This document shows, piece after piece, positions 52,551 through 62,370 of a stretch of DNA of 64,000 nt. The position numbers were made by a program, and so were the translations under genes. The stretch covers positions 868,001 through 932,000 of the forward strand of contig CAXXLS010000017.1 of NCBI GenBank assembly GCA_963677135.2. The letters run 5' to 3'. How positions within the stretch are numbered: position 1 is the stretch's first letter; the number at the start of each line of letters is the position of its first letter. The notes beneath the pieces are model-generated. The model was not told the origin of the DNA. It did not search any database and was given only the letters and a program-made list of their open reading frames with translations. Source of the DNA: Seleniibacterium sp963677135 (GTDB lineage: Bacteria; Desulfobacterota; Desulfuromonadia; Desulfuromonadales; Geopsychrobacteraceae).

Positions 52551-53513
52551 TTATCCCTGCTCGCTATCAACCCTGGCTAATGCATCCAGGGAAGGTTGAT
52601 GATGCTGATCGAGGGCCAGGGCCTGCCTGAAAGCATTCCCCGCACCGTCCCTATCGTGGCACTTCTCCCGGCACAAACCGAGCAAATAATAAAATTCGGG
52701 GTCAGGCAACTCCGTGAGCAGAGACCCGTTCTGAGCGATCGCTTCCATCTGAATACAAGCTTCGGAATAGTGCCGCTGATTATAATTTTCCAGGGCGTCG
52801 CCTACCTGTCGAAGACTCTCGGCAAGAGGAGGATCAGGCAGGCTGGCATGAGTAATCTTACCAAGATTCCGAAGGATGGCGGCAACGGAGGTTTCATCTT
52901 CAAGGTTGTCGGCAGCAAGCTGCCAATACACCTTGGCCTGATGATAGTGCCCCGTAAGATAACACACCTGGCCGAGATAATTCAGGTTGGCCGGATCGGT
53001 CGCGTTGACTTTTCTGGCCCGCTCAAACAGAATCCTTGCCTGTTGCAGGTGGCTGTCGACATTCTGGAGTTCCGCATAATCGAGGGACAATTCGTAACAG
53101 GTCACGCCGGTCTTGTACAGAAGTCCGAAATTTTCAGGTTCGAGATGCAGAAGAATTTTCAACAGAACCGCTTTACGCCTGGTCCCTTCCAGGTCGACTC
53201 CCTTGACATCGAGGACAATCAGCTCGGACGCAATGTCGTTAATCAGAAAGGGATAGGCCTGGCGGAGAATACGAACGTACTCATCGGCATGGTCGCATTC
53301 AGGGAAGAGGCATAAATATTCGTAAAGCCCCTCACCTATGGCTTTTTCACCAGGAGCCGCGTCAGTGGTTTCGCCATCACAGAGCGGCATGGGAACCTGG
53401 GGGAGTTCGAGGTCAGGATGATCCGGTCCAATGGACAGGGTCATCCCGGCCGGAGGCAGCCAGAACCTGAAGTCAGATTCTTGGGGAGAAGCTTTTCGGG
53501 AAGATGCTTTCAT
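52551..53513 (-). CDS. tetratricopeptide repeat protein
   Basis: A 320-residue protein with several helical TPR-like units, clearest at about 150-190 (LNYLGQVCYLTGHYHQAKVYWQLA) and 270-315 (YYLLGLCREKCHDRDGAGNAFRQAL). No signal peptide or TM segment. It is a protein-interaction scaffold; the partner may be the small membrane protein encoded next. Specific function unknown. Confidence 0.75.
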   Translation of the reverse strand: MKASSRKASPQESDFRFWLPPAGMTLSIGPDHPDLELPQVPMPLCDGETTDAAPGEKAIGEGLYEYLCLFPECDHADEYVRILRQAYPFLINDIASELIVLDVKGVDLEGTRRKAVLLKILLHLEPENFGLLYKTGVTCYELSLDYAELQNVDSHLQQARILFERARKVNATDPANLNYLGQVCYLTGHYHQAKVYWQLAADNLEDETSVAAILRNLGKITHASLPDPPLAESLRQVGDALENYNQRHYSEACIQMEAIAQNGSLLTELPDPEFYYLLGLCREKCHDRDGAGNAFRQALALDQHHQPSLDALARVDSEQG

Positions 53514-53600
53514 TCGGCCGGTCCGTTCTCAACGGGTTTCTTGCCGGAACTCCATCCGACAGCGTTCGCAATACAGTGTACCTTAAAACCGCCTGAACGT

Positions 53601-53633
53601 AAAAAGGATGAAGTATTGAACTTCATCCTTTTC
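53601..53633 (-). terminator. intrinsic terminator, minus strand
   Basis: AAAAGGATGAAGT/ACTTCATCCTTTT, a 13-bp perfect stem with loop ATTGA or its complement, ending in T5 on the minus strand. It lies about 220 bp beyond tRNA-Gln. Confidence 0.75.
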
Positions 53634-53680
53634 GTCGCCATCCCTCAGGATGACGTCAAACTCTATAATAAGCTTCAGCG

Positions 53681-53712
53681 TGACTTAAAAGTGGCTGGGG
53701 CGCCAGGATTCG
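53681..53712 (-). repeat. 32-bp copy of the tRNA-Gln 3' end (attachment-site scar candidate)
   Basis: Identical to 53839-53870 except for one base. It covers the last 21 bases of tRNA-Gln and 11 bp beyond. It is not a tRNA, since the rest is absent. A 3'-end copy in the same orientation 126 bp past the true gene is what tRNA-targeting integrases leave. Confidence 0.7.
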
Positions 53713-53849
53713 CCTACTTCGTCGACACCGTCCGGGTGTCTTCTGCGTAGACTCCCCTCCACTCACTGCCGCGGACATCCTGCCCGCTTATCTGACATCA
53801 AGTCAGCGTTCGTTGCGCTTCGAATCCTGACCTGATGATGACTTTAAAG

Positions 53850-53924
53850 TGGCTGGGGCGCCAGGATTCGAACCTGGGAATGCCGGAATCAAAATCCGGT
53901 GCCTTACCGCTTGGCGACGCCCCA
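53850..53924 (-). tRNA. tRNA-Gln(TTG)
   Basis: A 75-nt minus-strand cloverleaf: TGGGGCG acceptor, GCGGTAAGGC D-loop, GGTTCGAATCC T-arm, encoded CCA. Anticodon stem CCGGA/TCCGG with loop TTTTGAT gives TTG. The unpaired-looking U1-A72 end is typical of tRNA-Gln. Confidence 0.95.
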
Positions 53925-54030
53925 TCAAAAAGAGATGCTTTATCTAACAAAGATTACCCACCTCGTCAAGCAAAAATATCAAGTTTTTTCCACCTCCCAA
54001 GTCTGGACAAAACGACCTGGCAAATCAGAA

Positions 54031-54062
54031 CAGGCCCGGCCTCATAATCGAAGCCGGGCCTG
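54031..54062 (-). terminator. hairpin terminator of the aminotransferase gene
   Basis: CAGGCCCGGC / GCCGGGCCTG, a perfect 10-bp G/C-rich stem, 26 bp after the aminotransferase stop. The T tract is weak (TTCTGATTT). Confidence 0.55.
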
Positions 54063-54087
54063 CAACCTGATAATAATCCTGAGCTTT

Positions 54088-55278
54088 TCAGAGGACCGCT
54101 TTAATCGCCTCGCAAAGACGGTCAATATTTGCGGTGGTGATGCCAGCCACATTGATACGACCTGAATCGACGATGTAAATAGAATATTCATCGCGCAGGC
54201 GCAGGACCTGCTCCTTGGTCAGTCCGGAAAAACTGAACATACCCCGTTGCTCGATAATGGAGGAGAAATCCTTCTCAACCCCTTTATCCTTGAGGGTTTT
54301 AACAAAAAGATGGCGCATTTCATTGATCCGGTTGCGAATCGCGGCCACCTCTTCGAACCACTTGGCCTTGAGGTCCTTGTCACTCAGGATGGTCGCAACA
54401 ATCTGGCCGCCGTGGGACGGCGGATTGGAATAGTTGTAACGAATCCTCAATTTAACCTGACTCATGACGATGGCTGCCTGCTCAGCCGTGTCGGCAACAA
54501 CGGTCAGGGCCCCCGTCCGTTCACGGTAAAGACCGAAGTTTTTGGAATAACTGGAGCAGATCAGCATTTGTTTGACCTTGCCGGTCAATTGCAGCAGGCC
54601 CTGGCGGTCCTCTTCGATACCGTCGGCAAGTCCGTGGTAGGCAAAATCGACCAGGGGCAGAATCCCCCGCTCGGCCAGAACATCGCCGATCTTAGCCCAT
54701 TGCTCGGGAGTCGGATCGATCCCCGTGGGGTTATGGCAGCAGCCGTGCAGCAGGATCACGTCACCGGCCGGAATATTCTGGATCGAAGCCATCATGGCAT
54801 CGAAATCCAGCCCGTTGGTCTTGGGATCGCGATAGGCATATTTCTCAGTCGCGACACCAGCCGCCTTGAAAATGGTGTTGTGATTCGCCCAGGTCGGATC
54901 ACTCAGCCAGATTTTCGCATCGGGATGCAGAATATGAAGATAGTCCCCGGCCACACGCAGGGCACCGGTCCCACCGGGACACTGGGCGGTAGCAGCTCTC
55001 TTGCTGTTGATGATTTCATGACCTTCACCGAAAAGCAGCTCCTGGGTCATGGCGCAGTAAACGGCATCACCCGTCATCGGCAGGTACCCTTTGGAATCTT
55101 CCTTGGCAAGAATGCGCTGTTCTGCTTCTTTGACCGTTTCAAGCACCGGAGTGCGGCCGCTGTTGTCCTGATAGACGCCGACGGAAAGATTAATTTTTTC
55201 TGGGTTCGGATCAGCTTTAAACATCTCTGTCAGTCCGAGAATCGGATCTGACGGAGCAATTTGGACCTTCTCAAACAT
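54088..55278 (-). CDS. aromatic / aspartate aminotransferase (class I PLP)
   Basis: A 396-residue type-I aminotransferase of the AspC/TyrB subgroup: DPILGLTEMFKADPNPEKINLSVG at the start, GGTGALR, HGCCHNPTGIDPT and SYSKNFGLYRERTGAL, whose Lys binds PLP. It exchanges amino groups between aspartate or aromatic amino acids and 2-oxoglutarate. Single gene with its own hairpin. AspC and TyrB cannot be separated by eye. Confidence 0.93.
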   Translation of the reverse strand: MFEKVQIAPSDPILGLTEMFKADPNPEKINLSVGVYQDNSGRTPVLETVKEAEQRILAKEDSKGYLPMTGDAVYCAMTQELLFGEGHEIINSKRAATAQCPGGTGALRVAGDYLHILHPDAKIWLSDPTWANHNTIFKAAGVATEKYAYRDPKTNGLDFDAMMASIQNIPAGDVILLHGCCHNPTGIDPTPEQWAKIGDVLAERGILPLVDFAYHGLADGIEEDRQGLLQLTGKVKQMLICSSYSKNFGLYRERTGALTVVADTAEQAAIVMSQVKLRIRYNYSNPPSHGGQIVATILSDKDLKAKWFEEVAAIRNRINEMRHLFVKTLKDKGVEKDFSSIIEQRGMFSFSGLTKEQVLRLRDEYSIYIVDSGRINVAGITTANIDRLCEAIKAVL

Positions 55279-55479
55279 AACAATAAACCTTTCATTGAAT
55301 GGGGATATCTAAATCCGGACGGAGTCACTTGTCGCTATCGGAAACATCCGGATTACTGACAGCTCTATACGTGAAATCTTCTACCTTAAGCCACCCGTCT
55401 TGTCAAATTCAAACGACTGGCAAACCACCGGTTTTATCATTTATGCGGCACGTTTTCCGAGCGTAGAAAAACGCTCTAA

Positions 55480-58400
55480 TCACCCCGGTCGCAGACGCCT
55501 TTTTGCCGAATGAGCCAGGGAATACAGAACCGGCACCACGATCAGGGTGAGAATCGTGGCAAACGCCAGACCATAAATCACGGCCACGGCCATCGGACCC
55601 CACCAGTCTGCCGATTCCCCGCCAATCTCCCAACTCAGGGACCTGAAGTCGAAACTGATCCCGAGGGCCATGGGCAAAAGTCCGAGAATCGTAGTCGCCG
55701 CGGTGAGCATGACCGGCCGGAACCTGATTGTTCCGGCCCGGACCAGGGCATCCTTGACATCAAGCCCCTCCTTGATCAACTGATTGATGTAGTCGATCAG
55801 AACGATGGCATTATTGACGACCACGCCGGCCAGAGAAATAATCCCGATACCGGTCATAATGATACCGAACGGGGTCGCGGTCACCATCAGGCCGAGAAAG
55901 ACCCCGGTCAGCGAAAGGATAACCGAGCTCATCACGATCAGGGTCTGCAGGAACGAATTGAACTGGGTGATAAGGACCAGCATGATCAGCAGAACGGCGG
56001 CGACAAAGGCTTTTTCGAGAAAAGCGGTGGCTTTCTGCTGTTCTTCCTGTTCTCCGGAATAGTTGATCTGGTAGCCGGCCGGCAGGTCGAGGGATGTCAG
56101 GCGATTACGGACATCCGTGAGAACTTCATTGCTGTTACGGCCATAGCTTTCGGCACTGATGGTCACGACCCGCTTCTGGTCGATATGGCGTATCGATCCG
56201 AACCCTGCCGCAATACGGATGGTGGCGATGGTCGACAGGGGAACAGGCGCCCCGTCAGCGGCCGGGATGAGCAGATTCTCAATATCGGCTATCGACCTGC
56301 GCCGTTCTTCGGGCAACCGAGCGATGATATCGTATTCATCTTCCCCTTCCCGGTAGACGCCCAGCTTGGTACCGCCGATGGCCGCTTTGACCATTTCCGA
56401 AATTTCAGCCGTGGACAAACGCAGCAGGCTGGCCTTTTCGCGATCAACATCGATTCTGATTTCGGGTTTGGCCTTGGCAAAATCATCCTTCAGATCAACC
56501 AGGCCGTGCACGTCCTTGATCTTGTCCCGCGCCTCCTGAACCAGCCTGGCCAGGACATCGATATCGTCGCCACTGATTTCGATACTGACCGGAGGTCCGG
56601 TTGGCGGCCCTTCCTCCTGTTTTTCGACCTTGAATTCTGCACCGGGAAGAGGAATGATCGCCTTTCTGAGCCGGTCGAGAACCTTCCGGGAATCTTCACC
56701 GCGATCAACTCTCTCGGCAAAATCAAGAGTGACCTTGCTCAGGTTGGACTGTACAGCATTCCCCCCGCCCCGGTCGCTGCTCGAGGTTCCCACTTCGGTA
56801 ATCACGAAACGGATGTCCCGCTCCTGAAGAGCAAACTGTTCGACCTGCTGCGCCAAGTCGTCGCTGGTATCGAGATTGGTCCCTTCGGGCGCCTTGATTT
56901 CCACATAAGCGCGGTTTGGCTCGATCTCGGGAAAGAGCTCGATGCCATGCCCGAGGACGAAATAGAATCCGGAAATGCCGATCAGCAGCAGCAGGGAGGC
57001 GAGAACCACCAGCAGACGATGGCCGAGGGCCAGCCTCAGCGAGGCCTCGTAGAACCTGATGATGAAGCTGGGTCCACGATGCTGAAGCAGATCTTTTTTC
57101 CCCAGAGACATGAAATGTCCGCAAATGGTCGGATTGATGACCAGGGCGACGAACAGGGATGCCGACAGGGTGATGATCAGGGTCTGGGGCAGGAATTTCA
57201 TAAACTCGCCCATGATCCCCGGCCAGAAGATCATCGGGAAAAAGGCGCAAAGGGTGGTCACCGTAGAACTGATGACCGGCCAGCCGACTTCGCTGACGGC
57301 GAGCTTGGCCGCCTTGACCCCGAGGTTTCCTTCCTGCATGTGACGATAGGTGTTCTCGACGATGACGATAGCATTGTCGACCAGCATGCCGAGAGCAAGA
57401 ATCAGGCTGAACAGCACCACCATGTTCAGCGTCATGCCAAGCAGGTTGAGAATGGCGAAGGACATCAGCATGGAGAACGGGATGGCCAGGGCGACGAAAA
57501 ACGAGTTGCGAAAGCCAAGAAACAGAAACAGAACCAGAACCACCAGGATCAGCCCGCTGATAATGTTGTTTTCCAACTCGGATACCATGCGCCGGATATC
57601 TTTCGACTGGTTGAGGGTGACCGCCATGTCGATCCCCGGCGGCAGTTGGTTCCTGGCCACGGAGAGCAGCGCAAAGACCTGATCGGCGACAGCGATGATG
57701 TTGGCTCCGGTCCTTTTTTTGATGGCCAGGCTGATACTGCGCTCCCCGTTAAGCCGGGCATAACTTGTCCGGTCCTCGTAGGTATCGACGATCCTGGCGA
57801 CGTCCTTAAAGTAGATGGCCTTGCCATTGCGTTCGGTGAGGATCAGATTGTCGATCTCCGCCGGGTCGGTGAACTCGCCGGGCACCCGAAGCAGGTATTT
57901 TCCGGAACCGATATCGATACTTCCTCCCGGAATATTGACATTTTCCGACTTGATCGATCGTATCACCTCACTTAAAGGAATTTGATAGGCATACAAACGA
58001 TCGGGATCGAATTCGACCCGGACCTCCCGCTCTCGGCCGCCGCTCATAACCACGTCAAGGACCCCGGGAATCTCTTCGATCCGGTCTTCGAGCTCTTCTC
58101 CGACGGCCTTGAGAACCGCCTCGGACACCTCACCAGAAACCGCAATCATCAGGATCGGAAATTCCGAGAGGTTGATTTCGAGAATCGAGGGGTCGTTTTC
58201 AAGGTCGGTGGGAAGGTCCCCCTTGGCCTGGTCCACCTTGTCGCGCACCTTTTGCAGGGCATTGTCAATATCGATATCGGGAACGAACTCAATGGTGATC
58301 ATCGAAGAGCCTTCGGCGCTGACCGAGCGGATTTCTTCGACGTCCTTGAGCCCTTTGAGTTTACGCTCAATGGGATGGGTGATCAGGCTTTCAACGTCGC

Positions 58401-58569
58401 TGGGAGAAACCCCTTCGTAAGGGGTCACGACCAGGACATACGGAATCGTGATGTCGGGGGTCGATTCCCTGGGCAGCACCAGGTAGCTGTAGACACCAAC
58501 CACCAGAATGATGAACATCAGAGCAAACACCGTACTGCGGCGGTCGATGGCGGCATTGGCAATCAGCAT
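55480..58569 (-). CDS. RND efflux transporter permease
   Basis: A 1029-residue inner-membrane RND pump with 12 TM segments in two repeats. TM4 has GMLVDNAIVIVENT, with Asp then Asn where AcrB has DD. Two large periplasmic loops are present, as is GIISLAGVVVNNAIVLIDY in the second half. It uses the proton gradient to export hydrophobic compounds with the adaptor and TolC-like channel upstream. The AcrB-like length supports an HAE-1-related exporter; the substrate is unknown. Last gene of the tetR-tolC-adaptor-RND operon. Confidence 0.94.
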   Translation of the reverse strand: MLIANAAIDRRSTVFALMFIILVVGVYSYLVLPRESTPDITIPYVLVVTPYEGVSPSDVESLITHPIERKLKGLKDVEEIRSVSAEGSSMITIEFVPDIDIDNALQKVRDKVDQAKGDLPTDLENDPSILEINLSEFPILMIAVSGEVSEAVLKAVGEELEDRIEEIPGVLDVVMSGGREREVRVEFDPDRLYAYQIPLSEVIRSIKSENVNIPGGSIDIGSGKYLLRVPGEFTDPAEIDNLILTERNGKAIYFKDVARIVDTYEDRTSYARLNGERSISLAIKKRTGANIIAVADQVFALLSVARNQLPPGIDMAVTLNQSKDIRRMVSELENNIISGLILVVLVLFLFLGFRNSFFVALAIPFSMLMSFAILNLLGMTLNMVVLFSLILALGMLVDNAIVIVENTYRHMQEGNLGVKAAKLAVSEVGWPVISSTVTTLCAFFPMIFWPGIMGEFMKFLPQTLIITLSASLFVALVINPTICGHFMSLGKKDLLQHRGPSFIIRFYEASLRLALGHRLLVVLASLLLLIGISGFYFVLGHGIELFPEIEPNRAYVEIKAPEGTNLDTSDDLAQQVEQFALQERDIRFVITEVGTSSSDRGGGNAVQSNLSKVTLDFAERVDRGEDSRKVLDRLRKAIIPLPGAEFKVEKQEEGPPTGPPVSIEISGDDIDVLARLVQEARDKIKDVHGLVDLKDDFAKAKPEIRIDVDREKASLLRLSTAEISEMVKAAIGGTKLGVYREGEDEYDIIARLPEERRRSIADIENLLIPAADGAPVPLSTIATIRIAAGFGSIRHIDQKRVVTISAESYGRNSNEVLTDVRNRLTSLDLPAGYQINYSGEQEEQQKATAFLEKAFVAAVLLIMLVLITQFNSFLQTLIVMSSVILSLTGVFLGLMVTATPFGIIMTGIGIISLAGVVVNNAIVLIDYINQLIKEGLDVKDALVRAGTIRFRPVMLTAATTILGLLPMALGISFDFRSLSWEIGGESADWWGPMAVAVIYGLAFATILTLIVVPVLYSLAHSAKRRLRPG

Positions 58570-58571
58570 GC

Positions 58572-59639
58572 TCAGCGCCCCTTGATCATGATGCCGGCCC
58601 CGTCGACCAGCAACTGCTGCCCTTTGACGACGACCTGCTGCCCCGGTTCGAGCCCCCTGGTGATGACAACCCGGTCGCCTATGGCACTGCCCAGCTCGAC
58701 AGCAGCTTCTCTGGCGACGTTTCCATTAACGACATAGACGAATTTGTCACCGTCCCTGTCGATCAGCGCGTACAGGGGAACGGAAACGACCCGATCCAGT
58801 TCCCGCCTGACAAACCTGGCCCTGACGATCATTCCCGGACGCAACATCCGCCGCGCGTTATCAAGAACGATCCTGGTACGATAGGTCCGCGTGGTTTCGT
58901 CGGCGGCATAAGCGATATAGTCGATGGTTCCGGCGATAGAGGTCTCTTCGCTGGTCAGGATTTCGGCCGGGGCCAACTGCACAACCTGCCCCTTGCGCAG
59001 AAACGGGACATCCTTTTCCGGTACGCTGGCAATGGCCTTGAGGCGATCAACCTGGACGAGCCGTAAAATCGGCTTGCCCTTGTCGACATATTCTCCCCGG
59101 TCGACAAACAGACGGTCCACAATCCCGGAAACCGGGGCCACCGGGCGACTGTTGGCGAGCTGAATCCTGGTCATCTGCAGGGCCGCCTCGGCCGCGGTCA
59201 GGTTGTTTTCCAGGTCATCGACCTCCTGCTGGCTGACCAATCCCTCTTTGAGCAACTGCCGGTAGCGGGTCAGCTTCCCCTTCAGCACCGCAACCGCGCT
59301 TTTGTCCCTGGTCAGCATGCTTTCTATGGTTTTGGAATCGATCTCCACCAGAACCTGCCCGGCTTTGACGGATTCGCCTTCCTGGAAAAGAATCCTGTCC
59401 ACCGGCCCGGACAGTTCCGCGGAGATGGTCAGGTCTTCCCAGGCTTCCAGGCCGGCCGGCAAAGTAAATACTTCTTTCAGGTCCTGCCGACTGACCGTTT
59501 CCACGACCACCGGCGTCAGCTTGGTTTCCGGAGCGCCGTTCTCTTCGGTTGCCGCAGTCTTGTCATTACAGGCGGCAAGAGAGCCGACCAGCAGGATCGT
59601 CAGCCAGGCCATGACCGGCAGTCGCTTAAAGGTTTTCAA
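58572..59639 (-). CDS. RND efflux periplasmic adaptor (lipoprotein)
   Basis: A membrane-fusion protein of about 355 residues: lipobox GSLAAC near residue 24, then the barrel-sandwich/lipoyl segment (GPVDRILFQEGESVKAGQVLVEID), an alpha-hairpin (LLKEGLVSQQEVDDLENNL) and the beta-barrel. TTG at 59639 has GAGGAG upstream and gives a normal signal peptide; ATGs at 59657-59660 are alternatives. It overlaps the TolC gene end and links the pump to the outer channel. Confidence 0.9.
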   Translation of the reverse strand: MKTFKRLPVMAWLTILLVGSLAACNDKTAATEENGAPETKLTPVVVETVSRQDLKEVFTLPAGLEAWEDLTISAELSGPVDRILFQEGESVKAGQVLVEIDSKTIESMLTRDKSAVAVLKGKLTRYRQLLKEGLVSQQEVDDLENNLTAAEAALQMTRIQLANSRPVAPVSGIVDRLFVDRGEYVDKGKPILRLVQVDRLKAIASVPEKDVPFLRKGQVVQLAPAEILTSEETSIAGTIDYIAYAADETTRTYRTRIVLDNARRMLRPGMIVRARFVRRELDRVVSVPLYALIDRDGDKFVYVVNGNVAREAAVELGSAIGDRVVITRGLEPGQQVVVKGQQLLVDGAGIMIKGR

Positions 59640-61167
59640 AAGACAGCTCCTCGGCATCATCGACCATCACCAGTTGGTAGCGGGAAAAAGTATTGCCCCG
59701 GGCATATGTCAACTGTGCCAGGGACTGATAGTAATTGACCAGGGCCTGAATCTGGCCGAGTTCGGCCTCAACCATCTTCTCCTGGAAGGAAATCATCCTG
59801 AACGTGTTGGACAACCCTTCCTGCAGCCGTCGCGCTTCCTGGTCCAGGGAAATCCTGGCCAGTTCGGCAAATCGTTCGGCAATGTCCAACTGTTCGCGGG
59901 CGCGCTCCACCTGGATCGCCTGCTCCGCCAGTTCGGCGCGCACCTGCAGGGCGAGATCCTCACGCCGGTACCGGGCCTGGCGCAGTTGCTGGCGAGACTG
60001 GTTGAGTCGGGCCTTTCCTTCGCGCTGTTCAAACGGCATGGAAAAGGTCAGCCCGATGCGCCACTGGTACCCGTCGGCCTCGCTCATGTCGCCCAGAGCG
60101 TCGCCGAAACCACCCTGGTAACGGGACCCCGCTATGGTGCCGCGGTCATCACCGGCCAACCCCATGATCCCCCCTTTCAGATTCAGATCGAGCTGCGGCT
60201 GCAGAGCGTTTTTGCGCGCCGCCGTCCGGAGCCGGACATTGGCGATATCATAATCGCTGATTTTGAATTCCAGGCGGCGTTCAAAGGCTGCCGTAAGCAT
60301 CTCGACGAGGGGGGGCAGCTCCGTAACATCAGGCGGTGCCCCGGGATCGACGATGCCAAGAAACTGCCGGTTTTCCGGAATCTCGCTGTTGATCAGACGT
60401 CCAAGAACTTCACGCTGCACATCTCTCTGCTGCAGCGCCTGCGACAGGCTCAATTCGCGGTCGGCCACGGCTGTTTCAGCCTCCTGAACTTCGGTCACGG
60501 CAACCAGCCCGGCAGTGTGCTTTTTATGATTTCCGGCCAGCAGCTCCTGCGCGAGTCGTAGTGATTTGGACCGCAACGCAACCTGTTCCTGGCGATAGAC
60601 AAACTGCCAGAAGCTGCTTTCAAGCTGCAGCAGGTAGTCCTGAACCAGCAGCAGGTAGTTCAGGGATTCCTGACGTTCCTGGTTCCTGCTGATATTCAGT
60701 GCCGACATGTTCGCCGCACGCCCCAGCCCCTTAAGTAGCGGCTGATTGATTTCCAGCACCAGCGAAGTGCGGTAGCGATGATTCAGATCGTTGCTGAAAT
60801 CGTTGTCATCGACCCACTGGGAAGAAAGCAGAGCGTTCAATTCCGTTCCGACAGACAGGCGCTTGCTCACGCCGACCTGGTTGTCGACGACATTACTGTC
60901 GAGGTTGCCACTGAACCCGGATGCGGACTCATAAGGCGTGGCGCTGCGCTCAAACCCCATACCACCATGGATAACGCTGTCGAATTGCGCGGACTCGGCA
61001 AGACTCTGCTCTTTTTGCTGAGCGATCTGGAGTTTCTGAATCTGCAGGCCCAGATTGTTTTTCAGCCCTGCCGCGACGAGGGCTTGCAGTACGTCCGGAA
61101 CATCACCGCCCGCGGCGTGGGTGCCGATTCCGAGCAGCAGCATACCGGCGACAACCAGAATTTTCAT
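59626..61167 (-). CDS. TolC family outer-membrane efflux protein
   Basis: A 513-residue protein: signal peptide KILVVAGMLLLGIGTHAAGG, then two OEP repeats rich in long coiled coils (EAETAVADRELSLSQALQQRD, RAELAEQAIQVERAREQLDIA). It forms the outer-membrane channel for the RND pump. Its start overlaps the tetR stop (ATGA). Confidence 0.92.
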   Translation of the reverse strand: MKILVVAGMLLLGIGTHAAGGDVPDVLQALVAAGLKNNLGLQIQKLQIAQQKEQSLAESAQFDSVIHGGMGFERSATPYESASGFSGNLDSNVVDNQVGVSKRLSVGTELNALLSSQWVDDNDFSNDLNHRYRTSLVLEINQPLLKGLGRAANMSALNISRNQERQESLNYLLLVQDYLLQLESSFWQFVYRQEQVALRSKSLRLAQELLAGNHKKHTAGLVAVTEVQEAETAVADRELSLSQALQQRDVQREVLGRLINSEIPENRQFLGIVDPGAPPDVTELPPLVEMLTAAFERRLEFKISDYDIANVRLRTAARKNALQPQLDLNLKGGIMGLAGDDRGTIAGSRYQGGFGDALGDMSEADGYQWRIGLTFSMPFEQREGKARLNQSRQQLRQARYRREDLALQVRAELAEQAIQVERAREQLDIAERFAELARISLDQEARRLQEGLSNTFRMISFQEKMVEAELGQIQALVNYYQSLAQLTYARGNTFSRYQLVMVDDAEELSFENL

Positions 61168-61763
61168 AGCTGAACCCCCTCAAGAGCCTGTCTGAAAACG
61201 ATTCGGATGGCGTCCTCCGCTTCTTCAAGTGAGGTCGCATACCCCTTGTACCAGCCGGTTAACACTCCCAGGTAAAGGGAAAAAAAATGAACCGTCAGAA
61301 AGAACCGGTTATGTTCCGGACCGATAAGCCCCTGCTCCTGGGCCTCCTTGAAGATGGTATCGAGGATGACGAAATAGCGTTGATCGTGATGTTGAACCTG
61401 TTCATTCACCTGACGCGGAAACAACATCTCTCTCATCATATGTCTTCCGAATTCAGGGGTTCTGGTCACAAACTTCAGCTTGAACATGAAGAAGCGGACC
61501 AGTTTCTCCAGCAACGGTCTGCCTTCCAGGCTGTCATTCTGAAACTGGGAAAAAGCCAATTCCAGCTGTTCATCACAATAATTGAGAAAGATTTCTTCCT
61601 TGTTTGCGAAATATCCGTAAACGGTGGTTTTTCCAATACCTGCACCCTGGGCGATATCCTCGATACTGGTTGTCTCGTAACCTTTATCGGCAAACAACCG
61701 GACCGCGGCATCGCAAATCGCCTGCCGGGTCTCCAGCTTTTTCTGTTCTCTCAATCCTGACAT
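61164..61763 (-). CDS. TetR family regulator of the efflux operon
   Basis: A 199-residue repressor with a TetR HTH at about 8-55 (RQAICDAAVRLFADKGYETTSIEDIAQGAGIGKTTVYGYFANKEE) and a helical ligand domain. First gene of the operon it probably controls. ATG after GGAG preferred over an in-frame ATG four codons upstream. The operator is probably in 61764-61947. Confidence 0.92.
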   Translation of the reverse strand: MSGLREQKKLETRQAICDAAVRLFADKGYETTSIEDIAQGAGIGKTTVYGYFANKEEIFLNYCDEQLELAFSQFQNDSLEGRPLLEKLVRFFMFKLKFVTRTPEFGRHMMREMLFPRQVNEQVQHHDQRYFVILDTIFKEAQEQGLIGPEHNRFFLTVHFFSLYLGVLTGWYKGYATSLEEAEDAIRIVFRQALEGVQL

Positions 61764-61947
61764 CCCGATCTCCAATTCTCGAATGCGTTCGAGTTTATCG
61801 GCAAAATCCGATTTGTCAAGACAGTCGACCCTGTTCGAGATATTCAGAAAGCAAGAAATTCAAGCAGCCTGTCATGACAATATTTAACATTGCATCAGGA
61901 AAACAGATAGAATAGGTTAAAATATTGATTATTCTCAGGGAGTGACT

Positions 61948-62313
61948 ATGGCAAAGGAAACGGAACGCCCCAAAGCCGATTTAAGAAAGAACCTCAGGTC
62001 GCCGTTGATCATTCAGAAGGTTCATTTGAATGACGAAAGAAAGGCCTTTTTCGGATATACCAAAAACATCAGCAGAAGCGGCATGTTCATCGCGACGACG
62101 AATCCCATCAACCCGGGGGACCAGATCGAGCTGGAGTTTTCCCTGCCAGCACCATTGCAGGGAACCGTTCGCTGTCTCTGCGAGGTGGTCTGGAAGCGGC
62201 CCCTTGGCTCTCACCTCCCCTTTGAGCCGGGGATAGGGCTGAAGTTTCTTGATTTGGATGAAGACGTATCGGCCCGGATTGACGACTGGATCAGGGAGCA
62301 GGCACAGGAGTGA
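61948..62313 (+). CDS. PilZ domain protein
   Basis: A 121-residue protein with a PilZ-like barrel: RKNLRSPL near the start (R-x(3)-R like), then YTKNISRSGMFIATTNPINPGDQIELEF (the D/NxSxxG motif as NISRSG) and GIGLKFLDLDED. PilZ proteins bind c-di-GMP; the Arg pair and NxSxxG needed for binding look present. ATG at 61948 with GGGAG upstream; GTG at 61942 is an alternative. It could read c-di-GMP made by cyclases such as the one disrupted at 5252. Confidence 0.85.
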   Translation: MAKETERPKADLRKNLRSPLIIQKVHLNDERKAFFGYTKNISRSGMFIATTNPINPGDQIELEFSLPAPLQGTVRCLCEVVWKRPLGSHLPFEPGIGLKFLDLDEDVSARIDDWIREQAQE

Positions 62314-62316
62314 GAA

Positions 62317-62349
62317 CTGCCGGCCGGCTATCGATGGGTCGGCCGGCAG
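62317..62349. repeat. 9-bp inverted repeat between PilZ and gltX genes
   Basis: CTGCCGGCC / GGCCGGCAG, perfect, between convergent stops; probably a shared transcription end, though no T run follows directly. Confidence 0.5.
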
Positions 62350-62370
62350 TGTAGAGAAACAGAAAAGTTT

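Larger units (their letters stand above)
53514..53849. other. intergenic region with tRNA-3'-end duplication
   Basis: No gene supported. It contains the tRNA-Gln terminator (53601-53633) and a partial copy of the tRNA 3' end (53681-53712), possibly a scar of a lost integrated element. Confidence 0.5.

Noticed and set aside
53681..53712. Possible second tRNA-Gln
   Set aside because: Only the 3' end is present; the anticodon arm and 5' half are missing, so it is treated as a repeat.
55510..57975. 821-residue plus-strand frame
   Set aside because: Antisense to the RND pump; extreme Gln/His/Asp composition marks a shadow frame.
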